Assembly (NCBI RefSeq): GCF_900105755.1
Contig: NZ_FNTQ01000001.1
Location: 6,448,001-6,512,000, forward strand
Length of the DNA stretch: 64,000 nucleotides
Reading direction: 5' to 3'
Origin: Streptomyces sp. Ag109_O5-10
Lineage (GTDB): Bacteria; Actinomycetota; Actinomycetes; Streptomycetales; Streptomycetaceae
The notes beneath the pieces were generated by a model, which made no database searches, was not told the origin of the DNA, and saw only the letters and a program-made list of their open reading frames with translations. Of the stretch, positions 24,959 to 33,866 are shown piece after piece (position 1 is the first letter of the stretch; each line of letters starts with the position of its first letter). The position numbers and the translations under genes were made by a program.

Positions 24959-25098
24959 CGAGGTTCCTCCGGAGAGTGGGGGTGGGGAGTGGGGGGTGGG
25001 CAGTGTTCCGGAAGCGGAACGGGATCACCGTAGGAACTGCGGCCCCGCCCCCGTAAGCGGGGGAACCCTTGCGTCACGTGTTAACGGCCGGTGTCATG

Positions 25099-28000
25099 TC
25101 AACGGCGTGTGTCGAGCGGACGGGGGAGCCGGGCCCGCGCGACCTGACTCACCGTCACCGCCTGGGCGCTTGGGCCGGTTCGGTCGTCGTCGGTGGTGTC
25201 CGCGGACGCCGCGCCCGAGGCGATGACAGCGACCGCCATCGCGTGCGCCAGCGCGGTGCGGGAGCGGACGCCGACCTTGCGGTAGACCCGGGACAGCGTC
25301 CCCTCGACCGTCTTGACGCTGATGAACAGCTCGGCGGCGACCTCCCTGTTGGTCGCCCCGCCGCCGACCAGTTCGGCGATCCGCGCCTCCGTGGGCGTGA
25401 GGTCGGGCCCGCCCGCGCCCGCCTCGGCGCCGCGCTCCCCGGCTGCCAGCCGGGCCAGTTCGTCCCTGGCCCGGGCCGCGAGCGGGGCCGCGCCGATCCG
25501 GGTCGCCGTCTCCAGGGCCTCGGCGAGCGCCTTCCGGGCCGCGTTCCGGCGGCGGGCACGGCGCTCGACCGCACCGAGCGCGATCAGGGTGCGCACCAGC
25601 TCGACCGGGAGCGGCAGCTGGCGCAGCCGGTCGACGGCGGCGCGCAGCCGTACCTCGCCCTCCCGGGCCCGGCCGAGCCCCGCCTCGCGCAGCCCCTCCG
25701 CCCGGTCCAGCGCCGCGAGGACACTGCCGGGCGCCCCGTCCGGCACCCGCGCGCGGGCGTCGTGGAGCACCGCCCCGGCCTCCTCCGTCTCGCCGAGCAC
25801 GACCAGGGCCTCGGCCAGGTCGCCGTACCAGTGCAGCAGCGGCGGGTCGGCGGCGCACATCGCCTCGCCGAGTTCCCGGACGCGTTGCAGCGCCTCGACC
25901 GCGGCCGCCGCGCCGCGCGGATCGCCGCCGAGGAGTTCGGCCTGCCCGAGGACGGCGAGGGCGCGCAGCAGGAACAGCCGGTCGCCGTCGGCCTCCGAGG
26001 CGCGGACCGCCCGTACGGCCAGCCGGCGGGCCTCCTCGACGGTGCCGCCCGCGGTCGCGGCGAGGGCCGCCGCGTACAGCGCCGGAGCCGTGTCGGCCAG
26101 GGCGCGCGAGCAGCGGGCCGCGGTGCGCAGCGCCTCCCGGCAGTGCCCGGCGCGCACCTGGATGCGGGTCAGCGCCACCAGGGTCGCGACGGTGTCCTCG
26201 GCCCCGGCCGGCTCCCCGGTCACGGCGAGCAGCGGGAGGACCTGGTCGCGGGCTTCGGTGACCCGGTCGGAGTCCAGGGCGAGGATCGCCCGCATCCGGA
26301 TCAGCCGCCGGCTCTCCGGGCCGCGGGAACGCTCCGCCGGGAGCGCCGGGAGCGCCGGGAGCGCCGGGAGCGCCGGGAGCGCCGGGAGCGCCGGGAGCGC
26401 CGGGAGCGCCGAGAGCGCCGGGAGCGCCGGGACAGCCGGCGGTGCCGCGATCTGCCGTGTGCCGACCGCGGCTTCGTCGTGGACATGGCCTGTCGCGCAG
26501 TGCCGCGCGCCTGTGAAGGGCGCCGCCGGGTCGGGGTGGCCTTCGGCTGCGGCTTCGTCGTGGCTGGCCGCGCCCGCGCGGCGGCAGCCGCATGTGGGCA
26601 GGGGCCCAGCGCCCCTTCGGGGCGCCGAAAGCAAGGTCAGTGCCTCTGCCAGGGCCGTGTCGGCGGCGACCGGGTCACCGGCCAGGGAGCGCACCCGGGC
26701 CAGGGTCGCGAGGGCGTCGATCCTGGTCCCGGTGTCGCCGGTCGCGGCCGCCTGCCGGGCGTGCTCGGCCGCCTCCGTCAACTCCCCGCACAGCAGGCCC
26801 CGCACGGCGGCCCAGTGGTGCAGCCGGGCCTCGGAGTGCGGATCGCCGGCCGCGTCCCGCAGGCCGTCCGCGATCAGGTCCTCGGTGCCCTCCAGCGCCT
26901 GCCCGGCGCATTGCAGCAGGACCAGCCGGGCCCGCACCCGCTGCGCCGCCGAGCCGGACCGGGCGAGCACGGCCCCGGCGGCCTCGCCCGCCTCCTCGGT
27001 GCGCCCGGCGTCGCAGGCGTACTCGGCGGCGGCCAGCAGCCGTTCGGCACGTTCCGCCGGGTGGGCGGCCGGGGTGCGGCGGGCGGCGAGGGCGGCCAGT
27101 TCGAAGGCGGTGCCGGAGGCGCCGTCGTGGCGCGCGGAACCGGCCGCCGCCATCAGGGTGCGGGCCGTGTCCTCGTCCTCGTAGGGGTGGGCGAGCGCGA
27201 GATGGCGGGCCCGTTCCACCGGTTCGGGCACCGCGCGGGCCAGCAGCGCGTGCGCCTGCCGCCGCTCCTGCTCGGAGGCGTCGGCGTGCACGGCGGCCCG
27301 CAGCACGGGGTGGCAGAACCGTACGACCCCGTCGGCGTCGGCGGTCGCGATGCCGAGCCGTTCCGCCTGCGCGAGGCCGGCGGCCGGGTCCGGGAACCCG
27401 GCCGCCCGCAGCAGGGTGAGGCTGGGGCGGGCCGCGGCGCTCGCGACGAGGAGGGTGCGCCGCACCGGTTCCGGCAGCGTACGCGCCCGCTCCAGCAGGC
27501 GGGCGCGCAGCCCTGGGGGCACCGGCGGCAGCGCGCCGAACCCGGGGGGCGCCGGGGCGTGCCGGACGGCCCGCCCCAACTCCAGTGCGTAGTACGGGTT
27601 TCCGGCGGCGCTCTGCTCGACCGCCCGGAGCAGCGCCGGGGGCAGGTCGGCGCCCAGGCCGGTGCGGACCAGGTGGGCGGTCTCGCCGTCGGTCAGGGGC
27701 GGCACCGGGAGTTCGAGGGTGCCCGGCGGGCAGCAGTGCAGCCGCTCGGGCCGGCCGCCGTCCGGCACCCGCTCGGCGGCCAGCATCCGTATCCCCGGGG
27801 CGTCGAGCCGTCGTACGACGTGGGCGAGGACCTCGGCGGTCGGTTCGTCGAGCCACTGCAGGCCGTCGACGACCAGCAGGACGGGCCCGTCGGCCGCCAG
27901 GGCGCGCAGCGCGTCGAGGACGGCGACCCGCACGGCGAGCAGACCGCGGCCGTCCGCGGGCCGCCCGCCGCGCAGCAGGGCCGATCGCAGCGCCGCCCGG

Positions 28001-28254
28001 GGTTCCGGCGGCAGGTTCTCCAGCCGGCTCTCCGGAACCCGCGCGAACAGGTCGACCAGCCCGGCGAAGGGCAGCCGGGCGTCCGCCTCGGCGGGCGAGC
28101 AGTGCAGGACGGTCCCGGTCGCCGGGTCCGCGGCGAGGGCCGCCACGAGCGCGGTCTTGCCGATGCCGGCGGGCCCGTGGAGGAGCAGTCCGGGGCGGGC
28201 CGCCGCCTGGACCCGGGCGGCGTCGAGAAGCGCTCGGCGCCCGGTCAGTTGCAT
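25099..28254 (-). CDS. Large ATP-binding LuxR-type (LAL) transcriptional regulator
   Basis: A regulator of about 1050 residues from ATG 28254. The N-terminal AAA/STAND domain has Walker A GPAGIGKTALVAAL (about 27-40) and Walker B VLLVVDGLQWLDEP (about 120). The middle is a helical repeat region. The C-terminus is a LuxR helix-turn-helix (LTPTEARIAELVGGGATNRE and SVKTVEGTLSRVYRKVG). Two inserts break the helical region: about 60 residues of dispersed-repeat sequence (DNA 26440-26620) and a run of Pro-Ala-Leu from ten 9-bp repeats. The open frame continues upstream to 29763 but only because of codon bias. Confidence 0.85.
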   Translation of the reverse strand: MQLTGRRALLDAARVQAAARPGLLLHGPAGIGKTALVAALAADPATGTVLHCSPAEADARLPFAGLVDLFARVPESRLENLPPEPRAALRSALLRGGRPADGRGLLAVRVAVLDALRALAADGPVLLVVDGLQWLDEPTAEVLAHVVRRLDAPGIRMLAAERVPDGGRPERLHCCPPGTLELPVPPLTDGETAHLVRTGLGADLPPALLRAVEQSAAGNPYYALELGRAVRHAPAPPGFGALPPVPPGLRARLLERARTLPEPVRRTLLVASAAARPSLTLLRAAGFPDPAAGLAQAERLGIATADADGVVRFCHPVLRAAVHADASEQERRQAHALLARAVPEPVERARHLALAHPYEDEDTARTLMAAAGSARHDGASGTAFELAALAARRTPAAHPAERAERLLAAAEYACDAGRTEEAGEAAGAVLARSGSAAQRVRARLVLLQCAGQALEGTEDLIADGLRDAAGDPHSEARLHHWAAVRGLLCGELTEAAEHARQAAATGDTGTRIDALATLARVRSLAGDPVAADTALAEALTLLSAPRRGAGPLPTCGCRRAGAASHDEAAAEGHPDPAAPFTGARHCATGHVHDEAAVGTRQIAAPPAVPALPALSALPALPALPALPALPALPALPALPAERSRGPESRRLIRMRAILALDSDRVTEARDQVLPLLAVTGEPAGAEDTVATLVALTRIQVRAGHCREALRTAARCSRALADTAPALYAAALAATAGGTVEEARRLAVRAVRASEADGDRLFLLRALAVLGQAELLGGDPRGAAAAVEALQRVRELGEAMCAADPPLLHWYGDLAEALVVLGETEEAGAVLHDARARVPDGAPGSVLAALDRAEGLREAGLGRAREGEVRLRAAVDRLRQLPLPVELVRTLIALGAVERRARRRNAARKALAEALETATRIGAAPLAARARDELARLAAGERGAEAGAGGPDLTPTEARIAELVGGGATNREVAAELFISVKTVEGTLSRVYRKVGVRSRTALAHAMAVAVIASGAASADTTDDDRTGPSAQAVTVSQVARARLPRPLDTRR
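26341..26430 (-). repeat. Ten 9-bp tandem repeats within the LAL gene
   Basis: The unit gagcgccgg occurs ten times in a row (one with a final a) from 26341 to 26430. On the coding strand it gives (Pro-Ala-Leu)n, adding about 30 residues without changing frame. Copy number probably varies between strains by slippage. Confidence 0.9.
26440..26620 (-). repeat. Dispersed Streptomyces repeats inserted in the LAL coding region
   Basis: Two related stretches share cttcgtcgtgg, tggccgcgc and a gcgccccttcggggcgc hairpin with the intergenic repeats at 53110-53280 and 58701-58750. Here they stay in frame and encode an odd peptide rich in His, Asp and Ala (HDEAA appears twice). Such repeats are normally intergenic. 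Confidence 0.65.
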
Positions 28255-28449
28255 GTGTTCATGACAACCCGGGGGATCGGGTGTGTCAATGACGTTCGTC
28301 ACCTCACGGCGGCGGATCCCCTGCCCGACATGGCCCAACAGGTCATGTCTTTCTCCTGAATCCCTCGTTACGGAACGCGGAAGGCTCTTCCGCCCTCCTC
28401 CTGTGCGGAAGCAACGAAACACGGGCAGGGAAAACAGGGACTGAGTGAC

Positions 28450-29769
28450 ATGGGTTTGACCAGTCGAACGACCGTATACGCGCTGGCGGCGCTGGCCGCC
28501 CTGTGTGTGGCGCTGCTGGTCTGGCTGTGGCCGCGGCTCGCCAAGACGGGGCTGTGGCAGGTGCTGGGGCGGCTCGGGGCCGTCGCGGTGACACAGGTGA
28601 CGATCGTCGCGGCGTTCGCCTGCGCGGTGAACTCGTCGTACCAGTTCTTCGGCTCCTGGAACGAACTGCTGGGCAACGTCGACACCGCCCCGGTCGGCGT
28701 GACCCAGGCGGCCGGCGGGAACGGCGGCGGCTCGGTGAACGGCATAAGCAGCGTTCACGGGGGATCGCTCGTCCAGCCCGCCGGGGACCAGCAGTTGAGC
28801 AGGGTCAGCGGGCTGCCCGACGGGCCCGCCGCGGCCGTCGGCCGGGTGGAGTCCGTGAAGATCATCGGCCGGCGCACCGGCGTGATCGACCCGGCCTTCG
28901 TCTACCTCCCGCCGCAGTACTTCCAGAAGGCGTACCACCGCATGCGGTTCCCGGTGGTCGTCGCGCTCAGCGGCTACCCCGGCAGCATCTACAACCTCGC
29001 CCAGCACCTGCGGGTCTCGCAGACCGCCGGCGAACTCCAGCGCAAGGGACAGATGCAGCCGACGATCATGGTGATGATCCGGCCCACCATCGCGCCGCCG
29101 CGCGACACCGAGTGCGTGGACGTCCCCGGCGGGCCGCAGACCGAGACGTTCCTGGCCAAGGACCTCCCGGAAGCGATCAAGTCCGTCTACCGGGCCGGCC
29201 ACGACGCGAGCTCCTGGGGCGTCATGGGGTACTCCTCCGGCGCCAGTTGCGCACTCCAGCTCGCCATGCGCGACCCCGGTGTCTACACCACGGCCGCCGC
29301 CCTGTCGCCCGACTACCGGGTCAAGGACGACCCCACCACCGGCAACCTCTTCGGCAGCGGCCCCGGCCGCCAGGCCCGGATCGACGGCCACGACCTGATG
29401 TGGCGGCTGAAGCACCTGCCCGTGCCCCAGGTCTCGGTCCTGGTCGCCAACAGCAAGCACGGCGAGAAGGGCTACGCCGCGACCCAGGCCTTCATCAAGG
29501 CCGTCAAGGCACCCATGCGGGTCGTCTCCATCCTCCCCGAGAACGGCAGCCACAACTTCCCCACCTGGGTACGGGAGATGCCCGCCGCCCTGAAGTGGAT
29601 GAACCAGCAGCTGACCTTCCCGCAGGACGTCGTGCCCCTGCACCACCCGAAGAAGCCGGTGACCGAGGCGGCGGGCAAGCCCACTCCGCGCCCCACTCCC
29701 GGCCACGGCCACCGCTCGCTGCGCGCGGAGGGCCCGGAGCCCACCCCCACGGCCACGGCACACCGCTGA
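28450..29769 (+). CDS. Membrane-anchored esterase-fold hydrolase
   Basis: A 439-residue protein with two N-terminal membrane helices (TVYALAALAALCVALLVWLW, and VAVTQVTIVAAFACAV), a glycine-rich linker, then an esterase-D/mycolyltransferase-like alpha/beta hydrolase. The fold shows VDPAFVYLPPQY-type entry, VVALSGYPGS, the nucleophile elbow WGVMGYSSGAS, and His in NGSHNFPTWVREMPAAL near the end. The tail is Pro/Thr-rich. It acts at the outer face of the membrane; the acyl donor is unknown. The first residue is ATG 28450, divergent from the LAL gene across 195 bp. Confidence 0.82.
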   Translation: MGLTSRTTVYALAALAALCVALLVWLWPRLAKTGLWQVLGRLGAVAVTQVTIVAAFACAVNSSYQFFGSWNELLGNVDTAPVGVTQAAGGNGGGSVNGISSVHGGSLVQPAGDQQLSRVSGLPDGPAAAVGRVESVKIIGRRTGVIDPAFVYLPPQYFQKAYHRMRFPVVVALSGYPGSIYNLAQHLRVSQTAGELQRKGQMQPTIMVMIRPTIAPPRDTECVDVPGGPQTETFLAKDLPEAIKSVYRAGHDASSWGVMGYSSGASCALQLAMRDPGVYTTAAALSPDYRVKDDPTTGNLFGSGPGRQARIDGHDLMWRLKHLPVPQVSVLVANSKHGEKGYAATQAFIKAVKAPMRVVSILPENGSHNFPTWVREMPAALKWMNQQLTFPQDVVPLHHPKKPVTEAAGKPTPRPTPGHGHRSLRAEGPEPTPTATAHR

Positions 29770-29780
29770 CCGCAGCAGCG

Positions 29781-29976
29781 GTGCAGGTGGCCGTGGTCAC
29801 CTTCGACGGGTTCCACGGGCTGGACTCCTTCACCGCCGCCGCGCAGGCCGACCGGTGCCGCAACCAGGGGCTGGAGGCGTTCATCACGACGCCCGACCCG
29901 GTCGTCACGTCCGTGAAGGGCGTCGAGGCGACCGGGCAGCGGCCGCCGGAGTTCGTCGCCGAGGCCGACGGAGCGG
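29781..29976 (+). pseudogene. DJ-1/PfpI-family gene, N-terminal fragment
   Basis: Twelve bases after the esterase stop a GTG opens MQVAVVTFDGFHGLDSF and continues CRNQGLEAFITTPDPVVTSV and GVEATGQRPPEFV, the start of DJ-1/PfpI (GATase1-like) proteins. The nucleophilic-cysteine region and the rest are missing. Similarity ends near 29976, right at the tail of the convergent pmt gene (stop 29993), as though a deletion joined the two. Confidence 0.65.
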
Positions 29977-29992
29977 CGTCACCTGGCGGCGC

Positions 29993-31729
29993 TCAGATCC
30001 AGGTGTCGAACCACATCCTGGACTGCCAGCCGGTGTAGGGAATCGTCTGCCCCGTGTAGACCGGGTAGAAGTAGACGAAGTTCCAGGCGATGAGGAGCAC
30101 CAGCACCCCCGCGGCCACCGCGCCCCGCAGCCGCCGCCGCTCCGGCGCGCCCGGCGGCCCGAGCAGGGCGCCGACCAGCATCGCCACGGCCAGGCACAGG
30201 TACGGCACGAAGACCACGGCGTAGAAGGAGAAGACCGTACGGTCCTGGTAGAGGAACCAGGGGAGGTAACCGGCCGCCACCGCGCAGAGGATCGCCCCGG
30301 CCCGCCAGTCGCGGCGCAGCGCCCACCGGTAGAGCAGGTAGGCGAGGGCGAAGCAGGCCGACCACCACAGCATGGGGGTACCCAGGGCGAGGACCGTGCG
30401 GGTGCAGGCGGCCGCGCCGGAGCAGCCGTCCTGGCCGGGCTGCGGCGAGTCGTAGGCGAACAGCACGGGACGGCCGAGGACCAGCCAGCTCCACGGGTTC
30501 GACTGGTACTTGTGCGGCGTGTGCAGGTTCACGTTGAACTGGTAGACGAGGTACTCGTAGTGCCAGAAGCTGCGCAGCGGGGCCGGTATCCACGACCAGG
30601 TGCCGCCGCGGCCGTCCGCCCAGTGCCGGCCCCAGCCGTCGTCGGACAGGAACCAGCCGGTCCAGGACAGCAGGTACGTCAGGAGCGCGGTCGGGACGAG
30701 GGCGAGGACCGACCGGCCGAGGTCACGGCGCAGGACCGCCCGGTACGGGTGGCGGGCCCCGGCGACGCGGCGGGCACCGACGTCCCAGAGCAGCGTCAGG
30801 ACCACGAAGAAGACCAGGACGTACAGGCCGTTCCACTTCGTCGAGGCCGCCAGGCCCAGGAGGACGCCGGCCGCGAGGCGCCAGGGCCGACGGCCCGTCC
30901 CGGCGCGGTCGCCGGTGTCCGCGTCCGGGCGCACCGCGCCTTCCGCGTCGGCCGGCAGGGCCGCCGCCAGCCTGGCCCTGGACCGGTCCCGGTCGATCAG
31001 CAGGCAGCCGAACGCCGCCAGCACGAAGAACATGACGACGAGGTCGAGCAGCGCGGTGCGGCTCATCACCAGGTGCAGGCCGTCGATCGCCAGCAGCGCC
31101 CCGGCCAGGCAGCCCAGGAAGGTCGAGCGGAACAGGCGGCGGCCGATGCGGCACAGCATGAACACCGACAGGGTGCCGAGGGCAGCCGTCATGAACCGCC
31201 AGCCGACCGGGTCGAGACCGAACAGCCACTCGCCGGCCGCGATCACCCACTTTCCGGTCGGCGGGTGCGCGACGAAGGAACCGGTGTCGGAGAGCGAGAT
31301 CACCTGGGGGTGCGCCAGGATCTGCGGGTCGGCGATCTTGCGGTCCGGCCAGCTGCCCTCGTAACCGAGGTGCAGCAGCGCCCAGGCGTCCTTGGCGTAG
31401 TACGTCTCGTCGAAGATGAGATCCCGCGGCCGGCCGAGGTGCCAGAAGCGCAGGACACCGGCCAGGGCGGCGACGAGCAGCGGGCCCAGCCACTCCGTCG
31501 CCCGCGCGAGCCGTCGCGCCCGGGCCGGGGCGAGGCCCAGGAGTTGCCAGAGCCGCGTGGGGGGCTCGGGGAAGGGCGGGACCAGGCGTTCCCGGACACC
31601 GCCGCGCGCGCCCGCGCGCGGGGCCCCGGCGTAACCGAACCGGCGCAGCCGGTCGGGCCACACCGGGGACTTCGGCGCCGGGCGTATGCCGTCGAGGTCG
31701 TGGGAACGCGTCGCGCTGCTGTTCGTCAC
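29993..31729 (-). CDS. pmt: Dolichyl-phosphate-mannose-protein mannosyltransferase family (Pmt, GT39)
   Basis: A 578-residue polytopic membrane glycosyltransferase with about 11 helices. The first extracytoplasmic loop carries the catalytic Asp-Glu (LIFDETYYAKDAWALL, about residue 105), followed by HPPTGKWVIAAGEWLFG and a C-terminal domain. Actinobacterial Pmt transfers mannose from polyprenyl phosphate to Ser/Thr of exported proteins. GTG 31729. Usual Pmt length is about 580-600, so it is complete. The neighbouring rsmI-type methyltransferase often found beside pmt is not present here. Confidence 0.88.
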   Translation of the reverse strand: MTNSSATRSHDLDGIRPAPKSPVWPDRLRRFGYAGAPRAGARGGVRERLVPPFPEPPTRLWQLLGLAPARARRLARATEWLGPLLVAALAGVLRFWHLGRPRDLIFDETYYAKDAWALLHLGYEGSWPDRKIADPQILAHPQVISLSDTGSFVAHPPTGKWVIAAGEWLFGLDPVGWRFMTAALGTLSVFMLCRIGRRLFRSTFLGCLAGALLAIDGLHLVMSRTALLDLVVMFFVLAAFGCLLIDRDRSRARLAAALPADAEGAVRPDADTGDRAGTGRRPWRLAAGVLLGLAASTKWNGLYVLVFFVVLTLLWDVGARRVAGARHPYRAVLRRDLGRSVLALVPTALLTYLLSWTGWFLSDDGWGRHWADGRGGTWSWIPAPLRSFWHYEYLVYQFNVNLHTPHKYQSNPWSWLVLGRPVLFAYDSPQPGQDGCSGAAACTRTVLALGTPMLWWSACFALAYLLYRWALRRDWRAGAILCAVAAGYLPWFLYQDRTVFSFYAVVFVPYLCLAVAMLVGALLGPPGAPERRRLRGAVAAGVLVLLIAWNFVYFYPVYTGQTIPYTGWQSRMWFDTWI

Positions 31730-31822
31730 CGGACGACCTTAGGCCGTGCGCGCACCGGGCCGCGAAGCGGCTGTGGAGTCGCGACGGCTGTGGCGCCGGC
31801 TCCGGGTCCCCGGCCGGCGGCC

Positions 31823-31911
31823 TGCCCGGAGTCCGGGGTCCCGGTGTCTGCCCGGAGTCCGGGGTCCCGGTGTCTGCCCCGAGTCCGGCTCCCGGTGTCT
31901 GCCCGGAACCG
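31823..31911. repeat. 26-bp tandem repeats upstream of pmt
   Basis: tgcccggagtccggggtccc followed by ggtgtc repeats about 3.5 times (periods 26, 26, then 25). It lies in the non-coding stretch 31730-32964, which otherwise holds only the antiporter scrap and C-rich low-complexity sequence near 32435-32510. Confidence 0.8.
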
Positions 31912-32061
31912 GGGGCGGCGTCGGTGCCGGTGCCTCTGCCGGTGCCGGTCGCGGCGCGCTGGGCGGGTGGTGTGCCGGCTGGCCGGTGGAGCGGGCCGAT
32001 CAGCGGTCCGGCGGGGCCGGGGTGGCCGGCACCGTCACGAACAGCGGCGCATACAGCCGGA

Positions 32062-32154
32062 GCCGATCACCCCGGCCTCCAACCCCACTTTGAGCACCAC
32101 GAGTTCGGTGAGCCCGCGGGTGTCGGGCAGCACGCCGATCGGCAGCGAGTCACG
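32062..32154 (-). pseudogene. Cation/proton antiporter fragment
   Basis: A 31-residue stretch reads SLPIGVLPDTRGLTELVVLK then VGLEAGVI. It closely follows the conserved membrane segment of CPA2-type Na+/H+ exchangers (normally NTRGLTELVVLNIGLELGVI). Flanking sequence is not coding and the frame ends at 32035. It is all that remains of a large transporter gene. Confidence 0.5.
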
Positions 32155-32964
32155 CCGGCGCCGCCGGGCCGCACCCCGTGCCGACAGGGCACCGGCGGCC
32201 GCCTCGCCCGGCCCAGGTTCGCGTGGCCCCGCCAACTTTCCTGCCCCGCTCCAGGCTTGGAGCCGCCATGTGCGGGGCAGAGCCCTCCTACCGGACAGCA
32301 GGCACCGGTCAGGCTCGGCAAGAGGAGGGCGTCATGGACGGTCGGATCCGCGTACGCGTTGTTCGTCGGCCCGCTCCCCGCGGGCAGGAGATCGACCGCA
32401 GGACGCCTTCCGGGCGCATCCTGCCGTACTAGTACCGGTGTGCGGGCGGGCGGGTACACACCGGCCGCACCCGCACCCGCACCCGCACCGACCGCACGCG
32501 CGCCCCGCACCCGTGGCAACGCGCGCCGGATCGCACACATGCCTCCCGACCGCCGGTCCGAACCGGCGGCGGGGAGACGGCCCCGTGACCGTCCGGGAGC
32601 CGGCACGGCGCGTGCCGCGCCGCCTTCTGCCCGGCGCACCCGGCCCCTTCGTCCCCCCTGCCCCGCCCCACCTCACATCCGACTCTCCCCTCGGGAAGGT
32701 GAGTCGCGCCTCGGCGGCTACGCTCCGGAGGCGGTTCCCCCCGATACGACCGGCCGCTGCCGACCGCCCCGCCTCTCGCGGCCTCCTCCTGGTCAACCGC
32801 GTCGCCGACCTGGTCCGCTTCCGCCGGGAACCGGCCGGGGCGGTGACCCGCCGCTGGTTCGTGTGCTGAGCGGCAAGGGCCACCACTCGTTTTGCGATTC
32901 GCGGCTGTGGGCACATCTCGTGCCATGCGAGCCCGGCCATCGGCGAGGAAGGAGGGACGCGACA

Positions 32965-33840
32965 GTGCATCACCTGGTGAGGACGGCCAACGGGCGACGA
33001 TTGCAGGTGGAGGTGCCGGTGACCTCCTGGGAGCGGCCGGTTTTCCTCCTGCACGGCATGCCCGGCAGCCGGGTCGGCCCGCGGCCCCGGATCCGGTTCC
33101 TGCAACAGTGCGGTGCGGCACTCATCAGCTTCGACCGCCCGGGATACGGCGGGTCGGACCGCTGGGCCGGCCGGCAGGTGGCGGATGCCGTCGAAGATGT
33201 GGCGGCGGTGGCGGACGCCCTCGGCCTGAAGCGGTTCGCGGTGGTCGGCCGTTCCGGCGGCGGACCGCACGCCCTCGCGTGTGCGGCGCTGCTGCCGGAC
33301 CGGGTCACCCGGGCGGCGGCCATGGTGGCACTCGCGCCGCGGGATGCCGAGGGGCTCGACTGGTTCGCCGGGATGGCGCCGTTCAACGTCCAGGAGTTCC
33401 GCACGGCCGTCACCGATCCGGAGCGGTACGCGGCCCGGATCATCCCGCGCTCGGCGGTCATCCGCCGCAACCCGGCGCGGATGCTGGAGGACCTGTACTC
33501 CGAGCTCACCGAGGACGACCGGCGGATCGTCTCCGACAGCCGTACCTGGTCGATGCTGCTGCGCAACTATCGTGAGGCGTTGCGCACCCCGTACGGGTGG
33601 ATCGACGACGCGATCGCGCTGACCAGTCCCTGGGGCTTCGATCCGGCGCGCATCAGGGTGCCGGTGCTGCTGTGGCACGGCGCGAAGGACGTGTTCTCGC
33701 CCGCCTCCCACTTCTCCTGGCTGGCCGCGCGCATCCCGCGCGTCAAGGCCGTCCTGGAGCCGAAGGCGGCCCACTTCGCATCCTTGCGCGCGCTCCCCCA
33801 GGTGCTGGACTGGCTGCTCGCGGGCGCGTCGCGGAGCTGA
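32965..33840 (+). CDS. Alpha/beta hydrolase
   Basis: A 291-residue alpha/beta-hydrolase. Oxyanion motif FLLHGMPGSR, a SFDRPGYGGSD turn, the nucleophile elbow VGRSGGGPHA (Ser near residue 94), acid in LWHGAKDVFSP and the final His in KAAHFASLR. GTG 32965 follows ggaggg. It resembles proline-iminopeptidase/haloperoxidase-type hydrolases with a helical lid; substrate unknown. It is convergent with the FxsT gene. Confidence 0.85.
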   Translation: MHHLVRTANGRRLQVEVPVTSWERPVFLLHGMPGSRVGPRPRIRFLQQCGAALISFDRPGYGGSDRWAGRQVADAVEDVAAVADALGLKRFAVVGRSGGGPHALACAALLPDRVTRAAAMVALAPRDAEGLDWFAGMAPFNVQEFRTAVTDPERYAARIIPRSAVIRRNPARMLEDLYSELTEDDRRIVSDSRTWSMLLRNYREALRTPYGWIDDAIALTSPWGFDPARIRVPVLLWHGAKDVFSPASHFSWLAARIPRVKAVLEPKAAHFASLRALPQVLDWLLAGASRS

Positions 33841-33866
33841 CGGCGAATCGTCCGCGGGGCGCGCCC

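Noticed and set aside
25069..28359. Plus-strand 1096-codon open frame
   Set aside because: Antisense of the LAL regulator; composition is Gly/Arg/Gln-rich and includes the microsatellite as an Arg-Glu-Arg run.
28255..29763. Upstream extension of the LAL frame to 1554 codons
   Set aside because: The extension is antisense to the membrane esterase and lacks domain character; ATG 28254 directly precedes the ATPase domain.
32435..32520. Regulatory repeat of cacccg units
   Set aside because: It is simple low-complexity sequence with no symmetry and no nearby start codon that it would serve.
29855..32869. Plus-strand 1004-codon open frame
   Set aside because: Antisense to pmt and then through non-coding debris; no homology and no start signal.
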